64,000 nucleotides of DNA from Lachnospira sp. UBA4346 (GCA_002394205.1 DGTC01000065.1:1-64000), one strand, 5' to 3'; positions 23,166-32,707 are shown, counted from the first letter of the stretch. Notes: generated by a model not told the origin, from the sequence alone. Translations and numbers: made by a program.

Positions 23166-23774
23166 ATGTCTAAAAATAAAGGTATATCACTAACAAATGA
23201 ACAGTTCATGATGCTGTGTAATGGCAGTGGCATAAAATATGGCAACAATCCAAATCTGGCAGAAGAATGGAATAAGGTGGTTGAGGACAATGAAAATTTT
23301 CATGCATTGACGCTTCAGGTAAAAAGCTGGCTAGATGAGGAATATGCTCAAAGGTTAAGTGAGATGACAAGAAACTACGAGGCAGAAATAAACAGTCAGG
23401 ACAAACAGATCAGAAAATTGCGAAATAAAGTAGCTTCAATGGAGCTTCAAGTGCAAATGCTGGAGAAGAGCAATAAAAAGGAGGCTCGTGTTGTTCAAAA
23501 ACATCAGGAGCAGATAAGAGATTTACTTGATTTAAAAGATGAAATGAAGGAATTTCACAAAGAATACAAAAAACTCGAAAATCAGGTGAAGTCTATTTCA
23601 AAATTGTTGAGAGTGTTTGTGTCTTTGACAAGAATTGTTGCACCAGGCGATTCATTTAAAGAAATGACAAAAAAACTTAAACGAAAGGCTGAGGATGATT
23701 ATTACAACCGATTAGCCCAAAATAGGATAGGGATTCCAGAAATTCTAAATAGCAAAATAATTGATGTTGACTAG
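23166..23774 (+). CDS. Coiled-coil protein of the mobilizable element
   Basis: A 202-residue protein whose middle (about 60-150) is a long charged heptad-like coiled coil (SQDKQIRKLRNKVASMELQV and onward); the ends are short and globular. TAGGAGGATTCC precedes it. It ends 13 bases before the ATPase gene, and its last codons overlap that gene's binding site, so the two are co-translated. It may be a replication or partition partner of the ATPase. Confidence 0.7.
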   Translation: MSKNKGISLTNEQFMMLCNGSGIKYGNNPNLAEEWNKVVEDNENFHALTLQVKSWLDEEYAQRLSEMTRNYEAEINSQDKQIRKLRNKVASMELQVQMLEKSNKKEARVVQKHQEQIRDLLDLKDEMKEFHKEYKKLENQVKSISKLLRVFVSLTRIVAPGDSFKEMTKKLKRKAEDDYYNRLAQNRIGIPEILNSKIIDVD

Positions 23775-23787
23775 GAGGGATATGAAT

Positions 23788-25449
23788 ATGCCAAATTCAA
23801 ATGAAAGTGAAATCACAAAGGAAAGAGAGGCTTTTTACTTAAATGATGGCTATTATGTAGGAAATCACAAAGTCGCAGATTTTGAGCCTTATGTGGTTAA
23901 GAAGTATATCACTAAGGATTTAACGATTGGTGAGGACTCGGTTTCCTACGATGTTAGGGTAAGATATCAAAGAGGTGGAGAATCTGAATCGCTTCGAGTA
24001 GAGGATTTTTTGAAAATAGATTATTTTAGAGATTTTAGCCAAAATACTGTTATGCTTAAAAAATTTGATAAATTGACTCTGGCATTCAAACTCCAGCAGG
24101 AAGCCCTAAATCCTGATTTAGAAACTGAGATAACAGTAATTGCGGCACCTGGTTATTACAAGGTTGATAATAGTCAAATTATGGTGGTAGCAGACAAAAC
24201 TTTTTGTGAGAAAGGGGTTAGCGAGACTGTTAAATCAGTCTCGCCCCATAAGTGGTTATCTGCAACAACTTTCAATTATGACACATTCAAGAAATATATA
24301 ACTTTTATGCCAGGTGTGACGGAGGTTTTATTTTATTCGGCGTTATCTGCGGTTATTCAGCCTTTATTGATAGAAACAGGAAATATTCCAGGATTCGTCA
24401 CAGCGATGATAGCCCCATCAGGACATTTGAAAACAACGCTAACGAGACTTTATACACAGTGGACAGTATCATCCGCAGATTTAGAAGTATTGTTTGATGA
24501 CAGAATTACTAATGATAAGTTGGCAAAGAATATCTATGCAGCGGTTGGACTGGGATATCTGATAGATGATTACCACAAAAAGAATCGTGAGTATGATAAA
24601 CGCAAATACCGAGATCGCCTTGATACAGCAACAAGAATAGCATCTGAGAATAAAGCTTCAGCTATGATTTTTATTACAGCAGAGTTTATAGAGGGAGAAA
24701 GTATTTTCTCCGAGCAGGACAGACTTTTAGAAATACATATTCCGCAAATGAATAAAGAATTATCTGAATATAAGCGAAGACTGGGGGATATGAAAAAAGA
24801 AGAAATGGCATCTATTGCTCAGGAATTTGCAAAGAAAGTTATGGCTGATGTTGATAAGGCAAAGGAGCATATTGCAAATTTTGTTAAGGATTATAGGATA
24901 CCAAGCTGGGTAGATGTTACTACCAGACTAGGACATCATATAATGATAATTCTGTTGACGGAGTATCTCTTTAGAATTTTTATGTGTGGCGGAAATGATA
25001 TTCAATCTCATCTTCGTGACTTGGAAAAGGCATTGGAGGTTAATGGTCAAAAACAGACGAATGAATTAAAACTGTTGAGAAGAAAAGAGAATGTTAAGAG
25101 CTATATTCTTGAGATTTATGACTTGTTAGAGAATAGAGGGAAAGATAACCCGGATATCCATATTACAGTAAATCGTGAGCAATATGATGAGAATAAAATA
25201 GGTTCAGTTTATTGGGATATGGGGAAAAATGTGTGTTATGTCACATCAAATAACCTGGCTGATATTTTGAGAAAACGCATAGGACATGCAGTTTCAGTAA
25301 AAAAAGTATCAGAAGAGCTACATGATTATGGGGTTCTAATTGAGGATACAGACAAAAGAAGTGTAAAGTTCAGATCTCGAAGACACTATTTGATTGATTA
25401 TCAATCATTGAAAAATGCATGTGCAGCATTAAGAGGAGAAGTACAGTAA
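23788..25449 (+). CDS. P-loop ATPase, probable replication/primase-type helicase
   Basis: A 553-residue protein. The central ATPase domain has a P-loop-like APSGHLKTTLTRLY (about 215-228) and downstream acidic (YLIDDYH) and FITAEF segments that fit DUF927-type, superfamily III-like ATPases of phages and mobile elements. The C-terminal 70 residues look like a winged helix (VSVKKVSEELHDYGVLIED). The P-loop is atypical (Gly-x-x-Lys-Thr-Thr instead of Gly-x-Gly-Lys-Thr) but keeps Lys and Thr. AGGAGG is nine bases before ATG 23788, better than ATG 23782. It probably drives element replication. Confidence 0.7.
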   Translation: MPNSNESEITKEREAFYLNDGYYVGNHKVADFEPYVVKKYITKDLTIGEDSVSYDVRVRYQRGGESESLRVEDFLKIDYFRDFSQNTVMLKKFDKLTLAFKLQQEALNPDLETEITVIAAPGYYKVDNSQIMVVADKTFCEKGVSETVKSVSPHKWLSATTFNYDTFKKYITFMPGVTEVLFYSALSAVIQPLLIETGNIPGFVTAMIAPSGHLKTTLTRLYTQWTVSSADLEVLFDDRITNDKLAKNIYAAVGLGYLIDDYHKKNREYDKRKYRDRLDTATRIASENKASAMIFITAEFIEGESIFSEQDRLLEIHIPQMNKELSEYKRRLGDMKKEEMASIAQEFAKKVMADVDKAKEHIANFVKDYRIPSWVDVTTRLGHHIMIILLTEYLFRIFMCGGNDIQSHLRDLEKALEVNGQKQTNELKLLRRKENVKSYILEIYDLLENRGKDNPDIHITVNREQYDENKIGSVYWDMGKNVCYVTSNNLADILRKRIGHAVSVKKVSEELHDYGVLIEDTDKRSVKFRSRRHYLIDYQSLKNACAALRGEVQ

Positions 25450-25529
25450 AGGAAACCAGTAATTTTGAGTGATACATTATTTCTAGGATACAAAGCAAAC
25501 AAGAAATTCGTTAGAAGGAGGACATTATT

Positions 25530-25718
25530 ATGGACGAGAAGAATTGTTGTATTTATTATACCGCTGCAGATTTGATGGCATTGTTGGGTATATCAAGATC
25601 CAGAGCTTACAAGTTGCTCAAGCAGATGAATGAAGAACTGGAGGAGCAAGGTTATATTGTTGTGGCGGGTAAGGTGCCTAAAAAGTATTTCTCGGAGCGT
25701 TGCTATGGTCTTGCGTAG
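25530..25718 (+). CDS. Excisionase (Xis-like)
   Basis: A 62-residue helix-turn-helix protein: YYTAADLMALLGISRSRAYKLL, then EEQGYIVVAGKVPKKYFSERCYG. AGAAGGAGG precedes ATG 25530, and the integrase gene follows 62 bases later, the classical xis-int order. The same family is recognisable in the broken copy at 30675-30836 (shared SRxxAYxxxKQxNxEL and IVVAGKV). Confidence 0.85.
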   Translation: MDEKNCCIYYTAADLMALLGISRSRAYKLLKQMNEELEEQGYIVVAGKVPKKYFSERCYGLA

Positions 25719-25780
25719 TAGAGGGAATTGTTGCTGCAAGTCAGATGATGGCTTGCAGCATTTTAGAAAGGAGTGAGTAG

Positions 25781-26860
25781 ATGTACTTAAAAAACAATGG
25801 ACCTGATAAAGGATGGGAAGTACGAGTAACCTACCATGATATTTACGGCAAGAAAAAACAGGGGCACAAACGAGGATTTCGTACCAAAAAGGAAGCAGAA
25901 GCCTGGGGAAATAAGTTCTTGGAAAAACAGCAGAACCAGATAGACATTAGCTTTGAAGCATTCTGGGAAATTTATCGTAGCGATATGCAAGAGCGATTGC
26001 GTGAGAACACTATGCGTAGCAAGGATTATATTGTTGAGCTTAAGCTTCTTCCGTATTTTGGTAAAAAGAAAATGCTCGATATTACTGCGGCAGATATAAG
26101 AAAGTGGCAGACAGAACTAATGAAACAGGGGTATTCTCAGACCTATCTAAAGACTATCAATAATCAGTTGTCGGCTATCTTCAATTATGCTCAGAAGTAT
26201 TATGACCTTCCTCGTAATCCAGCAAAACAGGCGGGGACTATGGGAAAGGGAAGTGCTGATGAAATGAACTACTGGACACAGGAAGAATTTGAACAGTTCC
26301 TAGAAACCATGCAGGAGAAAGAGATTTCGTACTATGCATTTCTTACATTATACTGGACGGGTATTCGAATCGGTGAATTGCTTGCACTTACTTTGGCAGA
26401 CTTTGATGCAGAAGAGAAAACTTTGGATATCAACAAATCATACCAGAGAATAAAAGGAAAGGATGTTATCACAGAACCAAAGACAGAGAAAGGGAAGCGT
26501 GTGATTGCATTACCGGATTTTCTTGTGGAAAAGCTGAATGATTATACAGCTAAATTATATGGAATTATGCCTAATGACAGAATGTTTCATATTACAAAAT
26601 CATATCTGGAGCATGAGATGCTTCGAGGGGTAAAGGAATCGGGTGTAAAGAAGATTCGATTGCACGATATCAGACATTCACATGCTTCCTTACTGATTAG
26701 TAAGTTAGGAGCATCCCCCCAGCTTGTAGCAGATCGTCTTGGGCATGAAAAAATTGTAACAACGCTACAGACTTATTCGCATTTGTATCCTGATCAGTCA
26801 AGAGACCTTGCAGACCAGCTTGATGGATTAAATGAACAGAACGAAGATGATGAGGAGTAA
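25781..26860 (+). CDS. int: Tyrosine site-specific integrase
   Basis: A 359-residue integrase. An N-terminal arm-type DNA-binding domain (about 1-50) and SAM-like core-binding domain (55-150) precede the catalytic domain with Arg196 (TGIRIGELL), a catalytic Lys in EPKTEKGKR (about 234-239), His295-x-x-Arg298 (LHDIRHSH), His322 (LGHEK) and nucleophile Tyr332 (QTYSHLY): a complete set. It integrates and excises the element together with the upstream Xis. It is clearly homologous to the second integrase at 31600-32703 over its full length, so two related elements lie in tandem. Confidence 0.95.
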   Translation: MYLKNNGPDKGWEVRVTYHDIYGKKKQGHKRGFRTKKEAEAWGNKFLEKQQNQIDISFEAFWEIYRSDMQERLRENTMRSKDYIVELKLLPYFGKKKMLDITAADIRKWQTELMKQGYSQTYLKTINNQLSAIFNYAQKYYDLPRNPAKQAGTMGKGSADEMNYWTQEEFEQFLETMQEKEISYYAFLTLYWTGIRIGELLALTLADFDAEEKTLDINKSYQRIKGKDVITEPKTEKGKRVIALPDFLVEKLNDYTAKLYGIMPNDRMFHITKSYLEHEMLRGVKESGVKKIRLHDIRHSHASLLISKLGASPQLVADRLGHEKIVTTLQTYSHLYPDQSRDLADQLDGLNEQNEDDEE

Positions 26861-26866
26861 AAAAAT

Positions 26867-27313
26867 ATGCCGAGTAAACATAAAGGACACCCAACAATCG
26901 CTTTTCGCCCAAGCTCGCCTTGGCAGTATTCTTTAATAGAAGAAAGAGCTAAGTTGTCGGGATTGTATAAGAAGGATTTTATAGTACGAAGCTGTATTTA
27001 CAGTAACATTTGCATGGTTGGCAAAAAAGAGAATATTGAACGCATTGTTGATTCCGTAGAGGAAATGCAGATAACAATGAAGGAAATCGTCAGTCAATTA
27101 TCGGCTGGCGATTTTTCTGTTTCAGAGGAAAGTTATGAGGAATTTAGAAATGATATGTTGGCATTGGCAGTAACAGTAGTGGATATACTAAATGGAGCAG
27201 CATATCTTTTTGAGAAAAAGCCAGATAAGGATAATCAGCATTGGAAGATGGATTTGGAGCTGGAGCAATTCAGGGAAATGCTGCGTGTAGAAAAAGAGAG
27301 CGATGATAGTTAA
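26867..27313 (+). CDS. Integrase-linked accessory protein (RHH-like)
   Basis: A 148-residue protein starting six bases after the integrase stop. The N-terminal 60 residues resemble a ribbon-helix-helix or plasmid-mobilization fold (TIAFRPSSPWQYSLIEERAK, LSGLYKKDFIVRSCIYS); the rest is helical and acidic. A homologue occupies the same position after the second integrase (32708-33097, with LSGLSKSQFFIQSCMYQ), so int plus this gene is a conserved cassette. A DNA-binding helper role is inferred. Confidence 0.75.
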   Translation: MPSKHKGHPTIAFRPSSPWQYSLIEERAKLSGLYKKDFIVRSCIYSNICMVGKKENIERIVDSVEEMQITMKEIVSQLSAGDFSVSEESYEEFRNDMLALAVTVVDILNGAAYLFEKKPDKDNQHWKMDLELEQFREMLRVEKESDDS

Positions 27314-27461
27314 AAATGAATTGAGAAAACAGGACTTTTGAAGTATAATATTCTTGAGTTATTTTATCTATTTGATGTTTTCTTGTATTCGTTATGGAGG
27401 CTGAGAGGCATTTATAAGGAATACGGCAGATTACACAATGCAAGGAAGTTGAGGTGATAAT

Positions 27462-28301
27462 TTGTCAGAAGAAATAAAGAAACAATGGTCAGAGGAAACG
27501 CTTGAGGCAGTCGATAAGCTTTGTTTATTTGATGATGACTTCATGAGTCTCGTCTTTGACCGAAATATTGAAGCAACTGAATATCTGCTGAACACCATAT
27601 TTGAAAGAAGTGATATGAAGGTCATAGAAGTAGTGGGACAGCGTGAATATAAAAATCCGGTGGTTGGTGGTCGTTGTATTACCATTGACATATACGCTGT
27701 TGATTCTACTGGAAAAGTTTATGACATAGAAGTGCAAAGAGCAGATTCAGGAGCAGTACCACAGAGAGCAAGATTCCATAGTGCAATGGTTGATACCAGA
27801 ATGCTCAAGGAAAAAGAGAAGTTCAAAGAAATCAAGGATTCCTATGTGATCTTCATTACGCAGAATGATGTTATGAAAGGGGATTTGCCATTATATCATG
27901 TTGAGCGTGTAGTAAAGGAGCAAAACAGAGATTTTGGTGATGGCTCGCATATCATATATGTTAATGGTGCGTATAAAAATGACGATACAGAAATAGGAAG
28001 GCTGGTACATGATTTTGGTTGTGTAAGAGCAGCCGACATGTATAACGAGATACTAAAAAAGCAGGTTCATTACTTCAAGGAAACGGAAGGAGGTCGTGAG
28101 GTCGTGTGTCAGATTGTAGAAGATGCTGCAGTAAAAATTGCAGATAGGATTGCAGAAGAAAGAGCTGCGCAAAAAGTAATTGAGAGCAAAGTCGAAGATG
28201 TAAAGAATCTTATGGAAACTATGAAGATGACAGTTAAACAAGCAATGGAAGCATTAAGGATATCTCCGGCTGAACAAGAGATTATCAGTAAGCGAATCTA
28301 G
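27462..28301 (+). CDS. Rpn/PD-(D/E)xK nuclease family transposase-like protein
   Basis: A 279-residue protein of the Rpn (PDDEXK_2) family: DDDFMSLVFDRNIEATEYLL, then the nuclease core with Asp76 (ITIDIYAVD) and Glu90-Val-Gln92 (YDIEVQRAD), followed by RARFHSAMVDTRML and a helical C-terminal tail. The last position is Gln rather than the usual Lys, which is common in this family. Rpn proteins promote recA-independent recombination. TTG start at 27462 with GAGGTGATAA seven bases upstream. It lies just left of the 18-bp repeat at 28443. Confidence 0.9.
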   Translation: MSEEIKKQWSEETLEAVDKLCLFDDDFMSLVFDRNIEATEYLLNTIFERSDMKVIEVVGQREYKNPVVGGRCITIDIYAVDSTGKVYDIEVQRADSGAVPQRARFHSAMVDTRMLKEKEKFKEIKDSYVIFITQNDVMKGDLPLYHVERVVKEQNRDFGDGSHIIYVNGAYKNDDTEIGRLVHDFGCVRAADMYNEILKKQVHYFKETEGGREVVCQIVEDAAVKIADRIAEERAAQKVIESKVEDVKNLMETMKMTVKQAMEALRISPAEQEIISKRI

Positions 28302-28442
28302 TGGTAAGCGCAACCCCATTTGGTAATCGTTTGGTAACCAATTCTTTTGAAACCACAAAAACGACAGAGAAAAGCATTGATTTTTCGTATGAAAGGGCAT
28401 AGAAAAATGTTAAAAAATACAATGAATACGCCAATGTGCGTA

Positions 28443-28460
28443 GAGTTTGAATAGTAAACA
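28443..28460 (+). repeat. Left 18-bp direct repeat (probable att site)
   Basis: GAGTTTGAATAGTAAACA recurs exactly at 47614-47631, 19.2 kb away, in the same orientation. The enclosed segment carries its own integrase and mobilization genes, as expected for element-flanking attachment sites. Confidence 0.7.
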
Positions 28461-28464
28461 AATG

Positions 28465-28499
28465 ACGGGAAGCCGTATAAATGCTGACTTCCCGTTTTC
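28465..28499. terminator. Intrinsic terminator
   Basis: ACGGGAAG pairs with CTTCCCGT around a 15-base loop and TTTT follows on the plus strand. It sits just inside the left repeat and may insulate the element. Confidence 0.65.
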
Positions 28500-28535
28500 T
28501 ACGTCTATAAAATGTCTACATTATTTGCAATTTTG

Positions 28536-29819
28536 TTAAGCAACTAATGTTATAAGAGATATTAGAACAGCAATGACTGAGGCAATTGTTGCAATAACAG
28601 CAATACGTTGGTTACTTTTTGTATAATTAATTTCAGAAAGTATTTTTAGGTATGAATAATTATCTTGGTAAATTTTTTGATAATTTGTTTTTCTATATTT
28701 GTGATTGAAGTCTTTAAAATTTTCTTTGTCATTGCATAAATAGAAATCCCAATTAGAATTAAAATGTTTATAAAAATCATTGCCTGTTGAAGGAGAGTAC
28801 TCAATTAAACTTTGAAATTTGTTCAATAAAGTCATAAACTTATGATTATATGAGATCTTTTTCCTTCCAGAAGAAAATTTAGAAAACTCTTCCTCAAAAA
28901 TTTTTAGCTCTCGCAAACCACAGAAGTGATAATAGAATTCTTTTCCGTACTTAGCAATAAAACCTACAATACTTATATGAGGAATACGATTATTATCAGC
29001 TAATAATACAAAATTGGTTTCATCAAAATCTGTTGAAATCACATAGTGCTCTTTTTTATTGTAATAAGATACTCCTAAATCTTCCAAATAAAGACTATGA
29101 ATATCAAAAGGTTTTTCGCGAGTATAAGTTGTAATGTTAACAAGTGGATGTTTTTTCCCTTGCTCACTATACAAATAAGTTGTTATGTAGTGTTGAATCA
29201 ATAATGGAAAGTAGTCTTGATTCATTTGAGTGAGTAATGGTTCGTCCAATGCTTGTTTTTTACTTTTAATTAGTGGATACCATATAATAAAATCCTTGGA
29301 GCTAAGTTTGATTATATTTTCTTGCATGAAGGAGACGTAGTTGTTGTCATCTAGGGGTTGGCGAAAATGAAAATCATATTGTATAACTGCAAAGTAACTA
29401 TTTAATTGTGTCCATGTTATCACTATGGTTTTAATATATTTATCGCTTAATAATCCAATTTCTGCCAATAGTGCAGTTTGAGTATGAGAGTATTGTAAAT
29501 GGACATAATCATATTTTCTTATTGCAGTTGGTTTGTTTAAATAATTCTTTACTTTAAATGATTTTCTGGGAAGTGTATGGAGTCTCTTTACTAGTTTAGC
29601 AACACCTTCATTAGATAATGTATCACAAATCGTTACCATTGAAATCCGTCCATCTTCAAAGCAATCGGTCCGATTCTTCCATTGTGGTTTTTCTTTTCGA
29701 ATATATTCTTCGACAAGAGTCTTGTTGTTATTTTCAGCTTTCCTTTTTGCATCTTTATATGCTTCGGAATCTATATATCGTAAGTAATAATCAATACTTG
29801 GTTTGACATGCTTATTCAT
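28536..29819 (-). CDS. Tail-anchored protein of unknown function
   Basis: A 427-residue protein read leftward. Residues 1-400 are soluble and rich in Tyr, Lys and Asn, with no motif I recognise; the last 22 residues (IAVIATIASVIAVLISLITLVA) form a single C-terminal membrane helix, so it should be a tail-anchored cytosolic protein. AAAGGAGTTTC precedes ATG 29819. It lies 14 bases after the XRE regulator gene and is surely co-transcribed with it. A regulator plus a large orphan membrane protein at an element end is typical of abortive-infection or exclusion cargo; this is only an inference from context. Confidence 0.75.
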   Translation of the reverse strand: MNKHVKPSIDYYLRYIDSEAYKDAKRKAENNNKTLVEEYIRKEKPQWKNRTDCFEDGRISMVTICDTLSNEGVAKLVKRLHTLPRKSFKVKNYLNKPTAIRKYDYVHLQYSHTQTALLAEIGLLSDKYIKTIVITWTQLNSYFAVIQYDFHFRQPLDDNNYVSFMQENIIKLSSKDFIIWYPLIKSKKQALDEPLLTQMNQDYFPLLIQHYITTYLYSEQGKKHPLVNITTYTREKPFDIHSLYLEDLGVSYYNKKEHYVISTDFDETNFVLLADNNRIPHISIVGFIAKYGKEFYYHFCGLRELKIFEEEFSKFSSGRKKISYNHKFMTLLNKFQSLIEYSPSTGNDFYKHFNSNWDFYLCNDKENFKDFNHKYRKTNYQKIYQDNYSYLKILSEINYTKSNQRIAVIATIASVIAVLISLITLVA

Positions 29820-29833
29820 TCCATGAAACTCCT

Positions 29834-30493
29834 TTAATTAGGTGTGTTACTTGCTTTCTCCCATTCGGCTCTCATAAGTTCATTTCTCTTTTTCAAGCGA
29901 TCTTCCTCAGAAATCCCGGAAAAATCCGTTTTGGTGATAGGATAATCTTCATAACTAGCAATCAAGCGTTTTTTTTCAGAATTATAATAGTCTTGAGGAT
30001 AATCATAATTTACAAGTCTACTGTGAAGCTCATAGACCTTCTTAATCATGGCACAGATATCTTGGCTATAAGTCTGTTCTGGATCACGCTTATTTTCACA
30101 ATGGTAGAACATCATCTGAATCCAGTTGCGATCTGCGTCATCTGTTTCATCCCCATTTTCAATATCAACTCGATCGTGAACGACAGTTTTACATGAGAAT
30201 TCCTTGGTTTCGTATAGCTCGAATAAGAAGCTCATAACATCACCGAGAGAATTCATTCGTGCGGCATCATCGCGTCCACATAGCCAATCTACAGATACAT
30301 TGCATTTATCAGCAATATTAATCACCACATCTACAGTTGGCTTATTTCTACCACTTTCATAAGCAGATAGAGTAGGCTGTGGAATGTTCATGAACTCAGA
30401 GAACTCCTTCTGAGTTTTTTTCATTATTACGGTACGTAGATTTTTAAGGCGTTCACCGAAGATATTATCTTTGTTTCCATCTATCACGCTCAT
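29834..30493 (-). CDS. XRE-family regulator with C-terminal domain
   Basis: A 219-residue regulator: helix-turn-helix at about 8-70 (KKTQKEFSEFMNIPQPTLSA, then YESGRNKPTVDVVINIADKC, SVDWLCG), followed by an acidic domain of about 140 residues (HDRVDIENGDETDD) I cannot name. GGAGGTTTGC precedes ATG 30493; an open-frame extension to 30622 would be hydrophobic and cross the divergent promoter, so it is rejected. It is divergent from the Xis/Rep remnant, and the 180-base gap contains a good rightward promoter it may control. Confidence 0.9.
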   Translation of the reverse strand: MSVIDGNKDNIFGERLKNLRTVIMKKTQKEFSEFMNIPQPTLSAYESGRNKPTVDVVINIADKCNVSVDWLCGRDDAARMNSLGDVMSFLFELYETKEFSCKTVVHDRVDIENGDETDDADRNWIQMMFYHCENKRDPEQTYSQDICAMIKKVYELHSRLVNYDYPQDYYNSEKKRLIASYEDYPITKTDFSGISEEDRLKKRNELMRAEWEKASNTPN

Positions 30494-30591
30494 AGCAAAC
30501 CTCCATTTTGACTTTAATATTATAAATAATATTATAACAGATGATCTGGAATATTTATATAGGAAAATAAAAAATATCATAAAAACTAATA

Positions 30592-30619
30592 TTGACAATG
30601 AATAATAATACGATATACT
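30592..30619 (+). promoter_or_regulatory. Sigma-A promoter for the Xis remnant
   Basis: TTGACA and TATACT are separated by 16 bases, followed by an AT-rich leader, AAAGGAAG and ATG 30675. The promoter is intact although the gene it drives is broken. Confidence 0.7.
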
Positions 30620-30674
30620 CATAAATATAACAAATACTAATATTTATAAAACATTATGAAAGGAAGTCTTGGCT

Positions 30675-30836
30675 ATGGCAGAAAGATTACCACTTTTTGT
30701 AGGGGTTGATACCGTAAAGTTTGACCTTGGTGTTTCCAGAGCGAAAGCGTATGAAGTCATCAAGCAGTTAAATGACGAACTCAAAAAAGAAAATCCTAGA
30801 GCAATTGTTGTTGCCGGGAAAGTAAACCGAATTTAG
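30675..30836 (+). pseudogene. Xis-like gene truncated by a deletion
   Basis: A 53-residue product of the same family as 25530-25718: LPLFVGVDTVKFDLGVSRAK, then AYEVIKQLNDELKK and IVVAGKVNRI. The intact relative continues past AGKV with a further wing segment (KKYFSERCYG); here a stop follows at AGKVNRI and the next bases already belong to a different gene. The N-terminal start and AAAGGAAG site are intact, so the peptide may still be made and retains its helix-turn-helix. Confidence 0.75.
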
Positions 30837-31584
30837 CATTGCAGGCTTATCTGCAACAGTGCCGGATGGAGTTGATTCTATTCGGAAATCTATCACAAAG
30901 TTAGAAGAGCTTGGATATATGAATCGCACCAAGTCGAGAGGAAGCGATGGAAAGTATATTAGCGAAATAGAAGTCTTTACAGAGCGAAGCGATAAGGAAG
31001 AACCATGTGGGATTATCCGTCACGGTAAAACCGTCACGGATAAACCGTCGCGGGTAAACCATCACGGAAAAACCGTGACGGATAATCCCACGGAATATAA
31101 TACTGACAATATAAGACAGACAATTAAAACGAAAAATAATAAATCCATCAATCCATCAGAGAAAATCCATTGTGAGATAGATGGAGAGACAGAGATTGAT
31201 GCTTACAGAGATTTAATTTCAGAGAATATCCATTTGGAGTGGCTCTATGAGGTGGCAGGCAGACATTCTACAGATGAGGTATCCATGGTGAATGAAATCT
31301 ATGAGGTGATCTGTGACATGGTATGTTTCCCTAGAGAGTCGGTAGTAATCAGGGAAACAAAATATCCGTGGAGTGTTGTAAAGTCTAAATTTATGAAACT
31401 GCGCTATGAACATATCTGTGCCGTGCTCGATCGTATTATAGATGCAGATTTGCATATCAAAAATATGCAGTCCTATCTAGTTTCGACACTCTTTACACAA
31501 GCATCAGTAGGGACATTAGAGGCACAGGCAAATCTCCACGATGACTATTTAAAAATGCTTCGTGGAAAACCATATGAGTATTAG
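30832..31584 (+). pseudogene. Replication initiator remnant, 5' end deleted
   Basis: An open frame begins SIAGLSATVPDGVDSIRKSI, internal sequence of a Rep-like helix-turn-helix protein found in Firmicute mobile elements; the N-terminal domain is absent. The rest (about 250 residues) has a winged-helix part (ITKLEELGYMNRTKSRGSDG), a linker with an imperfect HGKTVTD repeat, and a C-terminal DUF6017-like helical domain (YEVICDMVCFPRESVVIRET). The first ATG, at 30859, lies within the winged helix. The junction with the truncated Xis gene is at about 30832-30836, so a single deletion removed both gene ends. Loss of replication function is likely. Confidence 0.7.
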
Positions 31585-31599
31585 AAGGGAGATGAGAAG

Positions 31600-32703
31600 A
31601 TGGCAGTATACAAAGATAAGTGGAATGGATATAGCGGTGACACATGGCGTGTCGCCTGCTATTACAAAGATTGGCAGGGCAATCGGAAAAAGCATGGGAA
31701 AAGAGGCTTTAAGACCAAGAAAGAAGCGACTGCCTATGAACATGAATTTCTTGCTAAGAGATCAAAGGATATTAATATGGGATTTGGCACATTTATTGAT
31801 ATCTATATGGGAGATTTAAAGCCGCAGATTAAGCCTACAACGTATGTGACCAAGGAAAATATCATAGAGGCGCATATTCGCCCGTACTTTTCCAATAAGA
31901 GCCTTTCAGAGATATCCGGTACGGATGTCTTGCAGTGGCAGAACGAGCTTTTGATGCTTCGGGATGATAACGGAAAAGGGTATGCACCAACCTATTTGCG
32001 AACGATACAGAATCAGCTAAATGCAATATTCAATCATGCAGTAAAATATTATGATTTACCGAAAAATCCATGTATTTCCAATAGAAAGCTAGGAAGAGCC
32101 AAGGCGAAAGAGATGTTGTTTTGGACGAAAGAAGAATATCTTAAATTCTCAGAGCAGATGAAGGACAAGCCTATTTCCTATTATGCGTTCCAGCTCCTGT
32201 ATTGGACAGGAATCCGCTGCGGAGAATTGCTTGCACTGACAAGCGAGGACTTTGATTTTGAGAACCGGAAATTAAAAATCAACAAAAACTATCAGGTGAT
32301 TCATGGTGAGGAAATTATCATTACACCGAAAACAGAAAAGGGTAATCGAATCATAGATTTGTCGCAATTCCTGTGTGATGAGATAGAGGATTATCTGGCA
32401 TCGTTATACAAAGTGAATCCGAAAAGCAGAATTTTTACCATTACAAAATCCTATCTTCATCATGAGATGGATCGAGGAAGTAAAGCTGCCGGAGTCAAGA
32501 GAATACGAATCCATGATCTCAGACATTCAAGCTGTGCACTTTTGATCAATCTTGGATATTCGCCAATAGAGATAGCTGAGCGACTAGGACACGAAAGCAG
32601 CGTGATCACAGAGCGGTATGCCCATCTGTATCCGTCGGTTCAGCAGGATATGGCGAATCGCTTGGATGAGGTGTTTAAGGAAGAAAATGAGGGAGGGGAA
32701 TAA
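31600..32703 (+). CDS. int: Tyrosine site-specific integrase (second copy)
   Basis: A 367-residue integrase homologous to that at 25781-26860. The catalytic set is complete: Arg206 (TGIRCGELL), Lys in TPKTEKGNR, His-x-x-Arg in IHDLRHSS, the LGHES His, and the Tyr in ERYAHLYP. The N-terminal arm domain (YSGDTWRVACYYKDWQGNRK) differs most, as expected if arm sites differ. GAAGGGAGATGAGAAG precedes the ATG. It is the likely recombinase of the 28443-47631 element, although its Xis partner is truncated, which could favour stable integration. Confidence 0.95.
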   Translation: MAVYKDKWNGYSGDTWRVACYYKDWQGNRKKHGKRGFKTKKEATAYEHEFLAKRSKDINMGFGTFIDIYMGDLKPQIKPTTYVTKENIIEAHIRPYFSNKSLSEISGTDVLQWQNELLMLRDDNGKGYAPTYLRTIQNQLNAIFNHAVKYYDLPKNPCISNRKLGRAKAKEMLFWTKEEYLKFSEQMKDKPISYYAFQLLYWTGIRCGELLALTSEDFDFENRKLKINKNYQVIHGEEIIITPKTEKGNRIIDLSQFLCDEIEDYLASLYKVNPKSRIFTITKSYLHHEMDRGSKAAGVKRIRIHDLRHSSCALLINLGYSPIEIAERLGHESSVITERYAHLYPSVQQDMANRLDEVFKEENEGGE

Positions 32704-32707
32704 TAAA

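Noticed and set aside
27462..28301. Complete insertion sequence around the Rpn-type transposase gene
   Set aside because: No terminal inverted repeats or target duplication seen; the family usually lacks such ends.
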